Below are positions 34,607-43,588 of a DNA stretch of 64,000 nt, piece by piece (position 1 is the first letter of the stretch; each line of letters starts with the position of its first letter). The stretch covers positions 1 to 64,000 of the forward strand of contig NZ_BCUF01000026.1 in assembly GCF_001591145.1 (NCBI RefSeq), given 5' to 3'. Under the pieces are notes generated by a model. The model ran no database searches. It saw only the letters and a list, made by a program, of their open reading frames with translations, and was not told where the DNA came from. A program made the position numbers and the translations under genes. The stretch comes from Vibrio harveyi NBRC 15634 = ATCC 14126 = KCTC 12724 (GTDB taxonomy: Bacteria; Pseudomonadota; Gammaproteobacteria; Enterobacterales; Vibrionaceae).

Positions 34607-35383
34607 TTACATGCTCTTCAGTCCCCACTTTTCAGCGGTTTGCTCAAAGAAGCCTTGGGTTTTCTTCAACTCAACCCAATGATTGATGTAATTAATCCAT
34701 ACTTGATCATCTTGAGGTAGCAGCATCGCAATAGGGGTAGACTTACGAGGCTCCTTCACCGGCACTATCGCCAGTTGCTTAAACTTGGTCACCAACGTTG
34801 CCGCTTCTACATTGGATGTTACCGATACATCAGCGCGGCGAGCTAATAATTCTTGGAAATCACGCGCAGGCGCTTCAATCACAATATGTTGTGCAGATGG
34901 AAAGAAATCTTTGACCATCTTTTCTTGCACAGTTCCCAGCGTAGCCGCCACTTTTACATCAGGTTTGTCAAAGTCTGCCCAATCAGAGAACTTCGCTAAG
35001 TCTTTCTTTTGTACAACAGGAACAAACGCAAGGTAGAAATACGGTTGACTATAACCCGCAACTTTCGCTCGTGACATATTCAATGATGCACTACCCGTAA
35101 TATCGTATTTGTTGGCAGTAATGCCATTGACTAGCGTTTTCCAATCGGTCGCGACGTATTCCACCTTAACACCAAGATCTTTGGCAAGCTCAGAGGTGAC
35201 GTCGATATCAAAACCACGATAGCTATTGGTCGCTGGATCTTTCATCGTCATCGGATTCCAATCCCCTGTCGTCCCGACACGCAACACACCTTTATCTAAG
35301 ATCTCTTGTAGACGACTTTCTGCATGAGCGACTTGAGTTATCGCAAGCAAACACATTCCTAGCGCAAGCAAAGTTTTTTTCAT
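34607..35383 (-). CDS. periplasmic substrate-binding protein (PheC/ABC type)
   Basis: A 258-residue exported protein with signal peptide MKKTLLALGMCLLAITQVAHA and a type II periplasmic binding fold (ESRLQEILDKGVLRVGTTGDWNPM, then FDIDVTSELAKDLGVKVEY). The opening resembles both amino acid ABC binding proteins and cyclohexadienyl dehydratase (PheC), which share this fold. It is divergent from a permease gene, which favours transport. Which ligand it binds cannot be told. No ATPase gene is adjacent. Confidence 0.8.
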   Translation of the reverse strand: MKKTLLALGMCLLAITQVAHAESRLQEILDKGVLRVGTTGDWNPMTMKDPATNSYRGFDIDVTSELAKDLGVKVEYVATDWKTLVNGITANKYDITGSASLNMSRAKVAGYSQPYFYLAFVPVVQKKDLAKFSDWADFDKPDVKVAATLGTVQEKMVKDFFPSAQHIVIEAPARDFQELLARRADVSVTSNVEAATLVTKFKQLAIVPVKEPRKSTPIAMLLPQDDQVWINYINHWVELKKTQGFFEQTAEKWGLKSM

Positions 35384-35505
35384 TTTCTATTCCCTTAAAA
35401 GAATGACGGTAGGAGATATTCCCTTTAATTATTAACCATTAGTACGGCTTCATTGATAACATAGCAGCAACAAAGGAAGTTTTTTAGTCAGTTCAGGGAG
35501 TAAAT

Positions 35506-36246
35506 GTGAACTATCGACATCTATGCTTAGTTTCGCTGCTGTTTCTCACCGGTTGTTCCGATTACCAATGGGGCTGGTATGTGCTTGACCCATCAACCGA
35601 GCAAGGGCTAACAAACATCAAGTTTTTGGTCGCCGGTTTTAATGACACGATCCAAGTGTCACTACTCAGCATGCTGTTTGCAATGACCATCGGATTGATT
35701 ATTGCTCTTCCCGCCCTTTCTGACTCTCCGGTGCTCAAGTGGATCAACCGCGTTTATGTGGAAGTGATCCGCTCTATTCCCGTTTTGGTATTGTTGCTGT
35801 GGGTGTATTACGGAATGCCAACGTTACTCGATGTATCCTTAAACCACTTTTGGGCAGGTGTCATTGCGCTAACTATCGCAGAAAGTGCCTTTATGGCGGA
35901 AGTATTTAGAGGGGGAATCCAAGCCATCAGTCGCGGACAACACGAGGCAGCGGAGTCATTAGGGTTAAACTACTGGCAAAAAATGCGCTTAGTGATCCTT
36001 CCACAAGCATTTCGTCAAATCTTACCGCCGCTGGGGAATCAATTTGTTTATATCCTTAAGATGAGTTCGTTAGTCAGCGTAATCGGTCTAAGCGACCTAA
36101 CAAGGCGTGCTAATGAATTGGTCGTGAATGAGTACTTACCATTAGAGATCTATACATTTCTCGTCTTAGAGTACTTGGTACTGATTCTTTTGGTCTCTCA
36201 AGCGGTTCGCTGGCTAGAAAAACGCATAGCGATTCCGAGTCACTAA
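35506..36246 (+). CDS. polar amino acid ABC transporter permease with N-terminal lipobox
   Basis: A 246-residue permease of the HisM/GltK type with about five membrane spans and the EAA loop EAAESLGLNYWQKMRLVILPQAFRQILPPLGNQFV. It starts at GTG 35506, with AGGGAG at 35495-35500. The first residues MNYRHLCLVSLLFLTGCSDY look like a lipoprotein signal peptide with lipobox LTGC, unusual for a permease. It is divergent from the binding-protein gene at 34607 and presumably works with it. The ATPase must come from elsewhere. Confidence 0.85.
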   Translation: MNYRHLCLVSLLFLTGCSDYQWGWYVLDPSTEQGLTNIKFLVAGFNDTIQVSLLSMLFAMTIGLIIALPALSDSPVLKWINRVYVEVIRSIPVLVLLLWVYYGMPTLLDVSLNHFWAGVIALTIAESAFMAEVFRGGIQAISRGQHEAAESLGLNYWQKMRLVILPQAFRQILPPLGNQFVYILKMSSLVSVIGLSDLTRRANELVVNEYLPLEIYTFLVLEYLVLILLVSQAVRWLEKRIAIPSH

Positions 36247-36275
36247 ACTCTCCCTTTCACAACACTAGATACAAC

Positions 36276-36303
36276 AAAGCCGCTCATCTGAGCGGCTTTG
36301 GTT
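36276..36303. terminator. terminator between the permease and glmU
   Basis: AAAGCCGCTC (36276-36285), atct loop, GAGCGGCTTT (36290-36299). Converging genes lie on both sides; T-rich on either exit. Confidence 0.85.
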
Positions 36304-36331
36304 TATTTCGGTTAAAGAAAGCAGCTGAGGC

Positions 36332-37693
36332 TTACTTTTGTTTTACCGGGCGTTGCCAACCGGTAATTTTGCGCTCTTTCGCGCGAGTAATCACAAGCTC
36401 ACCTTCTGCAACGTCTTTGGTTAATGTCGTACCAGCACCAATCGTTGCACCATCAGCAATCGTCACTGGCGCAACAAGCTGGCTATCTGAGCCAACGAAG
36501 ACGTCGTTACCAATGATGGTCTTAAACTTGTTCGCACCATCGTAGTTACAAGTGATGGTACCTGCACCGATGTTAGTACGTTGACCGATCTCAGCATCAC
36601 CTAGGTAAGTCAGATGGTTCGCTTTAGAGCCTTCGCCGATACGTGCGTTTTTCACTTCTACGAAGTTACCTACGTGAGAATCGTTACGCATTTCTGCGCC
36701 AGGACGTAGGCGCGTGAATGGACCAACTGTACATTCTTCACCAACTGTTGCACCTTCAATCACACTGTAAGGACGAACCACCGTGTTATCATCGATTTCA
36801 CAGTCTTTCAGTACGCAACCAGCACCGATTACGACGTTATCACCCAGTGATACTTTACCTTCGATGATCACGTTTGCATCGATTTCACAATCCATACCGC
36901 ATTGCAGTTCACCGCGTAGGTCGAAACGTGCTGGATCACGCAGCATTACGCCTTGCTCTAATAGCTTCTGTGCTTGCATTGATTGGAATGCACGCTCAAG
37001 ACGAGCCAGTTGAGCACGGTCGTTAACGCCTTCTACTTCAATCGCGTTTACTGGGTGCACAGCCTCAACCGCGCGACCTTCATCGTGTGCTGCCGCGATA
37101 ACGTCTGTTAAGTAGTATTCGCCTTGTGCGTTTTCATTATTTAGACCAGCAAGCCAGCGTTTCAGGTCACCACCTGTCGCCACCAGCACACCGGTATTAC
37201 ATTCTTTGATGAGCTTCTGCTCTTCTGTTGCGTCTTTTTGCTCGACGATCGCCACTACTGGACCATTTTTGCGAATGATACGACCGTAACCCATTGGGTT
37301 GTCTAGCATCACTGTTAGTAGTGCAATACCGCCTGTTGGTTGTGCATCTAATAGGTTTTCAATCGTTTCAGCTGAAATCAGTGGAACATCACCGTAAAGC
37401 ACCAGTACTTTTTCATCGTCTTCAAACTTCGGAGACGCTTGATCAACCGCGTGACCTGTACCTAGTTGCTCCGCTTGCAGTACCCAATTAACCGGCTCTT
37501 CTGCTAGCGTTTGCTGCATTTGATCACCACCGTGACCATATACTAGGTGGATGTTTTGTGCACCAAGACCTGTACATGTATCGATAACATGTTTTGCCAT
37601 CGGCTTCCCTGCCAAAGTGTGTAGCACTTTAGGCATGTTCGAATACATACGGGTACCTTTACCCGCAGCAAGAATCACAGCACTGAATTTCAT
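36332..37693 (-). CDS. glmU: bifunctional GlmU (glucosamine-1-P acetyltransferase / GlcNAc-1-P uridyltransferase)
   Basis: Makes UDP-GlcNAc for peptidoglycan and LPS. The 453-residue protein has the N-terminal nucleotidyltransferase domain (LAAGKGTRMYSNMPKVLHTL, residues 8-27) and, after about residue 230, a left-handed beta-helix acetyltransferase domain of hexapeptide repeats with VGNFVEVKNARIGEGSKANHLTYLGDAEIG and NIGAGTITCNYDG. It follows the atp operon, as in many gammaproteobacteria, but beyond a terminator. Confidence 0.97.
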   Translation of the reverse strand: MKFSAVILAAGKGTRMYSNMPKVLHTLAGKPMAKHVIDTCTGLGAQNIHLVYGHGGDQMQQTLAEEPVNWVLQAEQLGTGHAVDQASPKFEDDEKVLVLYGDVPLISAETIENLLDAQPTGGIALLTVMLDNPMGYGRIIRKNGPVVAIVEQKDATEEQKLIKECNTGVLVATGGDLKRWLAGLNNENAQGEYYLTDVIAAAHDEGRAVEAVHPVNAIEVEGVNDRAQLARLERAFQSMQAQKLLEQGVMLRDPARFDLRGELQCGMDCEIDANVIIEGKVSLGDNVVIGAGCVLKDCEIDDNTVVRPYSVIEGATVGEECTVGPFTRLRPGAEMRNDSHVGNFVEVKNARIGEGSKANHLTYLGDAEIGQRTNIGAGTITCNYDGANKFKTIIGNDVFVGSDSQLVAPVTIADGATIGAGTTLTKDVAEGELVITRAKERKITGWQRPVKQK

Positions 37694-37791
37694 TAATAAC
37701 CTATTGACGTTCTATTTTAATTGGGCGTTATTTTAAACAGCTTGAAAGGAATAGTTAATGGTGGGATGTAAATTTCCAACTAAAATTAATC

Positions 37792-37820
37792 AAAAAGGCG
37801 ACCAATTGGCCGCCTTTTTT
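37792..37820. terminator. atp operon terminator
   Basis: Stem AAAAAGGCG.. / ..CGCCTTTTTT with internal GGCGACCAATTGGCCGCC, 22 bases beyond the atpC stop codon. A-run and T-run flank it on both strands. Nearly identical in sequence to the terminator after yidC. Confidence 0.9.
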
Positions 37821-37842
37821 CATGCAACGTTGCTAATTGAGC

Positions 37843-38265
37843 TTAGCGACGCTTTTTGGTCAGCTCGATAACTCGTAGCTGAGCAATGGCTTTAGCCAGT
37901 TCACTGGCCGCTTGTGCGAAGTCCATGTCACCATGCTGATTCTGGATTTGCTCCTCAGCGCGGCGCTTGGCTTCTTCTGCCTTCGCTGCGTCTAGATCTT
38001 CACCACGAATCGCAGTATCAGCCAGTACTGTAGCAGTACCAGGCTGAACTTCGACCATACCACCAGAGACATAAATGAACTCTTCGTGGCCGTGCTGTTT
38101 CACAATACGCACCATACCAGGCTTAATAGCGGACAGCAGCGGAGTGTGACCGTGGAAAATACCCAGTTCACCTTCGCTACCGGTCACCTGAAACGTTTCT
38201 ACACGACCAGAGAAAATACGTTTCTCAGCGCTTACTACGTCTAGGTGAAAGGTTATTGGTGCCAT
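37843..38265 (-). CDS. atpC: F1 ATP synthase epsilon subunit
   Basis: A 140-residue central-stalk subunit of F1 that couples rotation and inhibits ATP hydrolysis. N-terminal beta-sandwich (FHLDVVSAEKRIFSGRVE, GELGIFHGHTPLLSAIKPG) and a C-terminal helical hairpin (about residues 88-138). Last gene of the operon, 18 bases after atpD. Confidence 0.97.
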   Translation of the reverse strand: MAPITFHLDVVSAEKRIFSGRVETFQVTGSEGELGIFHGHTPLLSAIKPGMVRIVKQHGHEEFIYVSGGMVEVQPGTATVLADTAIRGEDLDAAKAEEAKRRAEEQIQNQHGDMDFAQAASELAKAIAQLRVIELTKKRR

Positions 38266-38283
38266 ATCGCCTCCTAGTTAGCC

Positions 38284-39687
38284 TTATAGCTTCTTCGCAT
38301 TCTCGATAGCATCGTCAATCGTACCGCAGTACATGAACGCTTGCTCTGGAATGTCATCGTATTCACCAGCTAGTAGACCTTTGAAGCCACGTAGTGTCTC
38401 TTTAAGAGGTACGTAAACGCCTGGGTCACCTGTAAATACTTCCGCTACGTGGTAAGGCTGAGTTAGGAAACGCTCAATCTTACGTGCACGAGATACAACT
38501 TGCTTATCTTCTTCAGATAGCTCGTCCATACCTAGAATCGCGATGATATCTTTCAGCTCTTTGTAGCGCTGAAGTGTCTGCTGAACGCCACGAGCTGTGT
38601 CGTAGTGCTCTTGACCAACTACTAGTGGGTCTAGCTGACGAGAAGTCGAATCTAGTGGGTCGATCGCAGGGTATAGACCCATAGCTGCGATGTTACGGTT
38701 AAGTACAACCGTTGCATCCAAGTGCGCGAACGTTGTTGCTGGAGACGGGTCAGTCAAGTCATCCGCAGGTACGTATACCGCCTGTACAGACGTGATAGAA
38801 CCTTGCTTAGTTGACGTGATACGCTCCTGAAGTACACCCATCTCTTCTGCAAGAGTTGGCTGGTAACCTACCGCAGAAGGCATACGACCTAGAAGTGCTG
38901 ATACCTCAGTACCTGCAAGCGTGTAACGGTAGATGTTATCAACGAACAGAAGTACGTCACGACCTTCGTCACGGAAACGTTCTGCCATTGTTAGACCAGT
39001 CAGTGCAACACGTAGACGGTTGCCTGGTGGCTCGTTCATCTGACCGTAAACCATCGCTACTTTAGATTCTTCAGGATTCTCAACGTTTACAACGCCCGCT
39101 TCCTGCATCTCGAAGTAGAAATCGTTACCTTCACGAGTACGTTCACCAACACCAGCAAATACTGATAGACCTGAGTGTTGAAGTGCGATGTTGTTGATAA
39201 GCTCCATCATGTTAACGGTCTTACCTACACCTGCACCACCGAATAGGCCGATTTTACCACCCTTAGCGAATGGACAAACCAAGTCGATTACTTTAACACC
39301 AGTTTCTAGAAGTGCTGTTTCGTTTGATTGCTCTTCGTAGCTTGGTGCTTCACGGTGAATAGAGTAAACCTCTTCTGCACCGATCTCACCACGCTCATCA
39401 ATCGCGTCACCTAGGACGTTCATGATACGACCTAGAGTTTTAGTACCTACTGGTACTGAAATTGGAGCGCCAGTGTTAACCACTTCAACGCCACGACGTA
39501 AACCATCAGAGCTACCCATTACGATACAACGAACTACGCCACCGCCTAGCTGTTGTTGAACCTCAAGAACTAGACGCTCTTTAGATTCTGTAACGTTTAG
39601 AGCGTCATATACACTTGGTACTTCGCTCTGTGGGAACTCTACGTCGACTACCGCACCGATGATCTGTACGATCTTACCTGTAGCCAT
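38284..39687 (-). CDS. atpD: F1 ATP synthase beta subunit
   Basis: Catalytic subunit of F1. The 467-residue protein has the P-loop GGAGVGKTVNMMELI, the catalytic-glutamate region GERTREGNDFYFEM, LLFVDNIYRYTLAGTEVSALLGRMPSAVGYQPTL and the C-terminal DELSEEDK (DELSEED) motif that interacts with epsilon. One residue of note is Tyr in FVDNIYRYT where many bacteria have Phe. Confidence 0.98.
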   Translation of the reverse strand: MATGKIVQIIGAVVDVEFPQSEVPSVYDALNVTESKERLVLEVQQQLGGGVVRCIVMGSSDGLRRGVEVVNTGAPISVPVGTKTLGRIMNVLGDAIDERGEIGAEEVYSIHREAPSYEEQSNETALLETGVKVIDLVCPFAKGGKIGLFGGAGVGKTVNMMELINNIALQHSGLSVFAGVGERTREGNDFYFEMQEAGVVNVENPEESKVAMVYGQMNEPPGNRLRVALTGLTMAERFRDEGRDVLLFVDNIYRYTLAGTEVSALLGRMPSAVGYQPTLAEEMGVLQERITSTKQGSITSVQAVYVPADDLTDPSPATTFAHLDATVVLNRNIAAMGLYPAIDPLDSTSRQLDPLVVGQEHYDTARGVQQTLQRYKELKDIIAILGMDELSEEDKQVVSRARKIERFLTQPYHVAEVFTGDPGVYVPLKETLRGFKGLLAGEYDDIPEQAFMYCGTIDDAIENAKKL

Positions 39688-39722
39688 CGTTAATCCTCTA
39701 AACTATTTCGTTTTACCTAAGC

Positions 39723-40589
39723 TTAAACCGCAGATGCACCACCAACGATTTCCGATAATTCTTGTGTGATCGCAGCCTGACGGGCTTTGTTGTACACAAG
39801 TTCTAAATCTTCAATCAAGTTGGTTGCGTTATCCGTTGCAGCCTTCATCGCAATCATTCGAGCCGCTTGCTCACAAGCAAGGTTCTCAACCACACCTTGG
39901 TATACCTGAGACTCTACGTAACGCACTAGAAGTGTGTCTAATAGAGGTTTTGGCTCAGGCTCATAGATGTAGTCCCATGAGTGCTCACGCTGCATCTCTT
40001 CGCTGTCCGATTTAGGCAAAGGTAGCAATTGATCGATCGTTGGTTGCTGAATCATAGTGTTCACAAACTTGTTGAACACCACATATAGACGATCCAGTTC
40101 ACCTTCATCGTATTTCTTAAGCATTACGCCAACAGAACCGATTAGGTCTTCTAGGCTTGGGCTATCACCCAGACCAGAAACCTGTGCCGCAACTTTTGCG
40201 CCACCATGTTTAAAGAAAGCTGTTGCTTTTGAACCAATTACAGCCAGTTCAACTTCAGCACCTTTCTCTTTCCATGATTGCATGTCTGTAACGGCTTTCT
40301 TGAACACGTTAATGTTCAAACCACCACACAGACCACGGTCTGTCGAAACGATGATGTAACCAACACGTTTAGCTTCACGCTCTTCTAGGTACGGATGACG
40401 GTACTCTAGGTTTGCGTTAGCCACATGACCGATCACTTTACGCATTGTTTCAGCGTATGGACGAGAAGCTTCCATTGCGTCTTGAGAACGACGCATTTTT
40501 GAAGCTGCTACCATTTCCATCGCTTTCGTAATTTTCTGAGTGCTTTTAACACTACCGATTTTATTACGTATCTCTTTTGCGCCGGCCAT
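39723..40589 (-). CDS. atpG: F1 ATP synthase gamma subunit
   Basis: The 288-residue rotor shaft. The N-terminal helix MAGAKEIRNKIGSVKSTQKITKAMEMVAASKMRR and C-terminal helix (DNATNLIEDLELVYNKARQAAITQELSEIVGGA) form the coiled coil inside the alpha3beta3 head; GLCGGLN marks the middle domain. Lies between atpA and atpD. Confidence 0.98.
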   Translation of the reverse strand: MAGAKEIRNKIGSVKSTQKITKAMEMVAASKMRRSQDAMEASRPYAETMRKVIGHVANANLEYRHPYLEEREAKRVGYIIVSTDRGLCGGLNINVFKKAVTDMQSWKEKGAEVELAVIGSKATAFFKHGGAKVAAQVSGLGDSPSLEDLIGSVGVMLKKYDEGELDRLYVVFNKFVNTMIQQPTIDQLLPLPKSDSEEMQREHSWDYIYEPEPKPLLDTLLVRYVESQVYQGVVENLACEQAARMIAMKAATDNATNLIEDLELVYNKARQAAITQELSEIVGGASAV

Positions 40590-40633
40590 CGTTACTCTCC
40601 GTTAGTTGGTGGCAGAAACTGCCACCGACCTAA

Positions 40634-42175
40634 TTACCAAGTTTGGGTTGCTACGAAGTCGTCAGTCAGTTTCTTCAACTGAGCTTCAACTTCATCGTTG
40701 TATGCACCCGTCTTGTCGATCTCAGCTGCGAATTCAGCGTATTGACCGCGAGCGTACGATAGTAGAGCCGCTTCGAAATCTAGCAGTTTGCTTAGTTCAA
40801 CATCTGCTAAATAGCCGCGCTCTGCCGCGAAGATTACTAGTGCTTGGTCAAATACAGACATTGGAGCGTACTGCTTTTGCTTCATTAGTTCTGTAACTTT
40901 TTGACCGTGGTCTAGCTGTTTCTTCGTCGCTTCATCAAGGTCAGACGAGAACTGCGCGAATGCCGCTAGTTCACGGTACTGAGCTAGTGCAGTACGGATA
41001 CCGCCTGATAGCTTCTTGATGATTTTCGTCTGAGCTGAACCACCTACACGAGATACTGAGATACCTGGGTCAACCGCTGGACGTACACCTGCGTTGAATA
41101 GCTCAGTTTGTAGGAAGATCTGACCATCGGTAATCGAGATTACGTTAGTCGGTACGAATGCTGAAACGTCACCTGCTTGAGTTTCAATGATAGGAAGAGC
41201 AGTTAGAGAACCAGTCTTACCTTTCACTTCACCGTTAGTGAAACGCTCTACGTACTCTTCGTTTACACGAGCTGCACGCTCTAGTAGACGCGAGTGTAGG
41301 TAGAATACATCACCTGGGAATGCCTCACGGCCTGGTGGACGTTTTAGTAGTAGAGAGATCTGACGGTAAGCTACCGCTTGCTTAGATAGATCATCGTAAA
41401 CAATCAGTGCGTCTTCACCGCGATCGCGGAAGTATTCACCCATCGCACAACCTGCGTATGGCGCTAGATATTGTAGCGCTGCAGATTCAGAAGCAGATGC
41501 AACAACAACGATAGTGTTAGCTAGCGCGCCGTGCTCTTCTAGTTTGCGAACTACGTTAGCGATAGTCGATGCTTTCTGACCGATTGCTACGTAGATTGAG
41601 AAAATACCAGAGTCTTTCTGGTTGATAATCGCGTCGATCGCCATTGCTGTTTTACCAGTCTGACGGTCACCAATTACAAGCTCACGCTGACCACGACCGA
41701 TTGGGATCATTGAGTCAACTGATTTGTAACCAGTTTGCACAGGTTGGTCTACCGATTTACGGTCGATTACACCTGGTGCGATTACTTCTACAGGCGAAGT
41801 CAATTTAGCTTCGATTGGACCTTTACCATCGATAGGCTCACCTAGTGTGTTCACTACGCGACCTAGAAGTTCTGGACCAACTGGCACTTCAAGAATGCGA
41901 CCAGTACCTGTAACTTTCATGCCTTCCTTAAGGTCAGCATATGGGCCCATTACTACCGCACCAACCGAGTCACGCTCAAGGTTAAGTGCTAGTGCATAAC
42001 GGCCACCCGGTAATTCAATCATTTCACCTTGCATCACGTCCGCTAGGCCGTGGATGCGGATGATACCATCGCTTACCGATACGATAGTACCCTCGTTGCG
42101 AGCTTCACTAACAACTTCGAAAGATTCGATACGTTGTTTGATCAGATCGCTAATTTCCGTGGAATTAAGTTGCAT
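40634..42175 (-). CDS. atpA: F1 ATP synthase alpha subunit
   Basis: Non-catalytic nucleotide-binding subunit of F1. From ATG 42175 (MQLNSTEISDLIKQRI) the protein has 513 residues, the usual length; the in-frame extension to 42205 overlaps the atpH end and is not used. P-loop GDRQTGKTAMAIDAI and the arginine-finger region VGGSAQTK are visible. Confidence 0.98.
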   Translation of the reverse strand: MQLNSTEISDLIKQRIESFEVVSEARNEGTIVSVSDGIIRIHGLADVMQGEMIELPGGRYALALNLERDSVGAVVMGPYADLKEGMKVTGTGRILEVPVGPELLGRVVNTLGEPIDGKGPIEAKLTSPVEVIAPGVIDRKSVDQPVQTGYKSVDSMIPIGRGQRELVIGDRQTGKTAMAIDAIINQKDSGIFSIYVAIGQKASTIANVVRKLEEHGALANTIVVVASASESAALQYLAPYAGCAMGEYFRDRGEDALIVYDDLSKQAVAYRQISLLLKRPPGREAFPGDVFYLHSRLLERAARVNEEYVERFTNGEVKGKTGSLTALPIIETQAGDVSAFVPTNVISITDGQIFLQTELFNAGVRPAVDPGISVSRVGGSAQTKIIKKLSGGIRTALAQYRELAAFAQFSSDLDEATKKQLDHGQKVTELMKQKQYAPMSVFDQALVIFAAERGYLADVELSKLLDFEAALLSYARGQYAEFAAEIDKTGAYNDEVEAQLKKLTDDFVATQTW

Positions 42176-42188
42176 GCTCCAATCCCCA

Positions 42189-42722
42189 TTAAGACTGCAA
42201 TGCATCGCTCAGGCGGTTCAAACGACCACGCGCTGAGTCATCGATGACTAGGTCTCCGGCTCGAATAATAACCCCACCAAGTAGGGTCTCATCTACACTG
42301 CAATTCAGCTTCACTTTGCGTTCAAGACGCACTTCAAGTTTGCTGCCAATGTTTGCAAGTTGTTCATCAGAAAGTTCGCTTGCTGAAATTACTTCAACAT
42401 CGATTTCTTTCTCATGCTCTTTCTTCAATAGGAAGAATTGTTCACAAACATCAGGAAGGGCCGTCAGACGACCATTCTCAGCCATTACCTTAATCAGGTT
42501 TTGACCGTGCGCATCAACTTGTTCGCCACAAACTGCAACAAAGATTTCTGCCATTTTGTCAGCAGAAACAGAACCCGTTAGAAGTTCATTCATTTGTTCG
42601 TTTTTGGCAACTTCAGCAGCAAAAGATAGCATTTGACCCCATTGGTCTAGCTGATCTTTGTCTACAGCAAAGTCGAAGGCTGCTTTAGCATAGGGGCGTG
42701 CGATTGTAGTCAAATCAGACAT
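42189..42722 (-). CDS. atpH: F1 ATP synthase delta subunit
   Basis: A 177-residue peripheral-stalk subunit tying the top of F1 to the b dimer. Helical N-terminal domain (ARPYAKAAFDFAVD) and C-terminal part with the signature SVDETLLGGVIIRAGDLVIDDSARGRL. Thirteen bases separate it from atpA. Confidence 0.97.
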   Translation of the reverse strand: MSDLTTIARPYAKAAFDFAVDKDQLDQWGQMLSFAAEVAKNEQMNELLTGSVSADKMAEIFVAVCGEQVDAHGQNLIKVMAENGRLTALPDVCEQFFLLKKEHEKEIDVEVISASELSDEQLANIGSKLEVRLERKVKLNCSVDETLLGGVIIRAGDLVIDDSARGRLNRLSDALQS

Positions 42723-42736
42723 ATGCGCCCCCAGAC

Positions 42737-43207
42737 TTAAAGTTTTGCAGTAATGTTGTCGAGAATATCTTTCTGAGCGTCTTTATCGATAGTACGCTCA
42801 AGGATTTTCTCAGCACCAGCTACAGCCAGAGTAGCAACTTGTTTGCGCAGCTCATCGCGTGCACGATTACGTTCAGCTTCAAGTTCTGCTTCCGCTTGCG
42901 CTAGGATTTTCTGGCGTTCTGCCTGAGCTTCCTCGCGAGCTTCATCAATAATTTGAGACTTACGCTTGTTCGCTTGGTCGATGATCTCAGTTGCTGTGCG
43001 CTTCGCTTCTTTCATCTGATCAGAAGCGTTGGCTTGTGCTAGATCCAAGTCTTTTGCAGCACGTTCCGCTGCTTGAAGACCATCAGCAATTTTCTTCTGA
43101 CGCTCTTCGATCGCTTGCATCAATGGTGGCCATACATACTTCATGCAGAACCACACAAATAGTGCGAACGAGATTGCTTGACCTAGCAGAGTTGCGTTTA
43201 TGTTCAC
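42737..43207 (-). CDS. atpF: F0 ATP synthase b subunit
   Basis: A 156-residue peripheral stalk subunit. One N-terminal membrane span (residues about 5-25, ATLLGQAISFALFVWFCMKYVWPPLM) is followed by a long charged coiled coil that forms the dimeric stator. Membrane-anchored with the bulk in the cytosol. Fourteen bases before atpH. Confidence 0.98.
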   Translation of the reverse strand: MNINATLLGQAISFALFVWFCMKYVWPPLMQAIEERQKKIADGLQAAERAAKDLDLAQANASDQMKEAKRTATEIIDQANKRKSQIIDEAREEAQAERQKILAQAEAELEAERNRARDELRKQVATLAVAGAEKILERTIDKDAQKDILDNITAKL

Positions 43208-43278
43208 AACAGCTACCCCTCTATTTGGACTTAGTGTTAATCAGTGACAAGCCTGAGCTCGTCCCGAGTTAAAGGTGA

Positions 43279-43533
43279 TTAACCTAGTTGACCAACGAAT
43301 GGGTTTGCGAATGTGAATAGTAGCGCGATTACGATACCGATCATTGGAACCGCATCAAGTAGACCTGCGATGATGAACATCTTAACTTGTAGCATAGGAG
43401 CCATTTCTGGTTGACGTGCTGCACCTTCTAGGAATTTACCACCTAGTAGTGCGAAACCAATCGCTGTACCAAGAGAAGCAAGACCGACGATAATACCTAC
43501 GGCGATTGCAGAAAAGCTCAGTAAAGTTTCCAT
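43279..43533 (-). CDS. atpE: F0 ATP synthase c subunit
   Basis: The 84-residue rotor-ring proteolipid with two membrane helices around the loop GAARQPE. The ion-carrying carboxylate is Asp60 (GLLDAVPMIG). The extra Gln and Glu-Ser/Thr ligands of sodium-binding rings are missing, so this ring should use protons. ATG 43533 is preceded by a GGAG site; the in-frame TTG at 43545 overlaps that site. Confidence 0.97.
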   Translation of the reverse strand: METLLSFSAIAVGIIVGLASLGTAIGFALLGGKFLEGAARQPEMAPMLQVKMFIIAGLLDAVPMIGIVIALLFTFANPFVGQLG

Positions 43534-43588
43534 TACTATCTCCAATTTATAGTTGTTGGCTTAGTGCCCAAATAAAAAGCTTAAAAAA

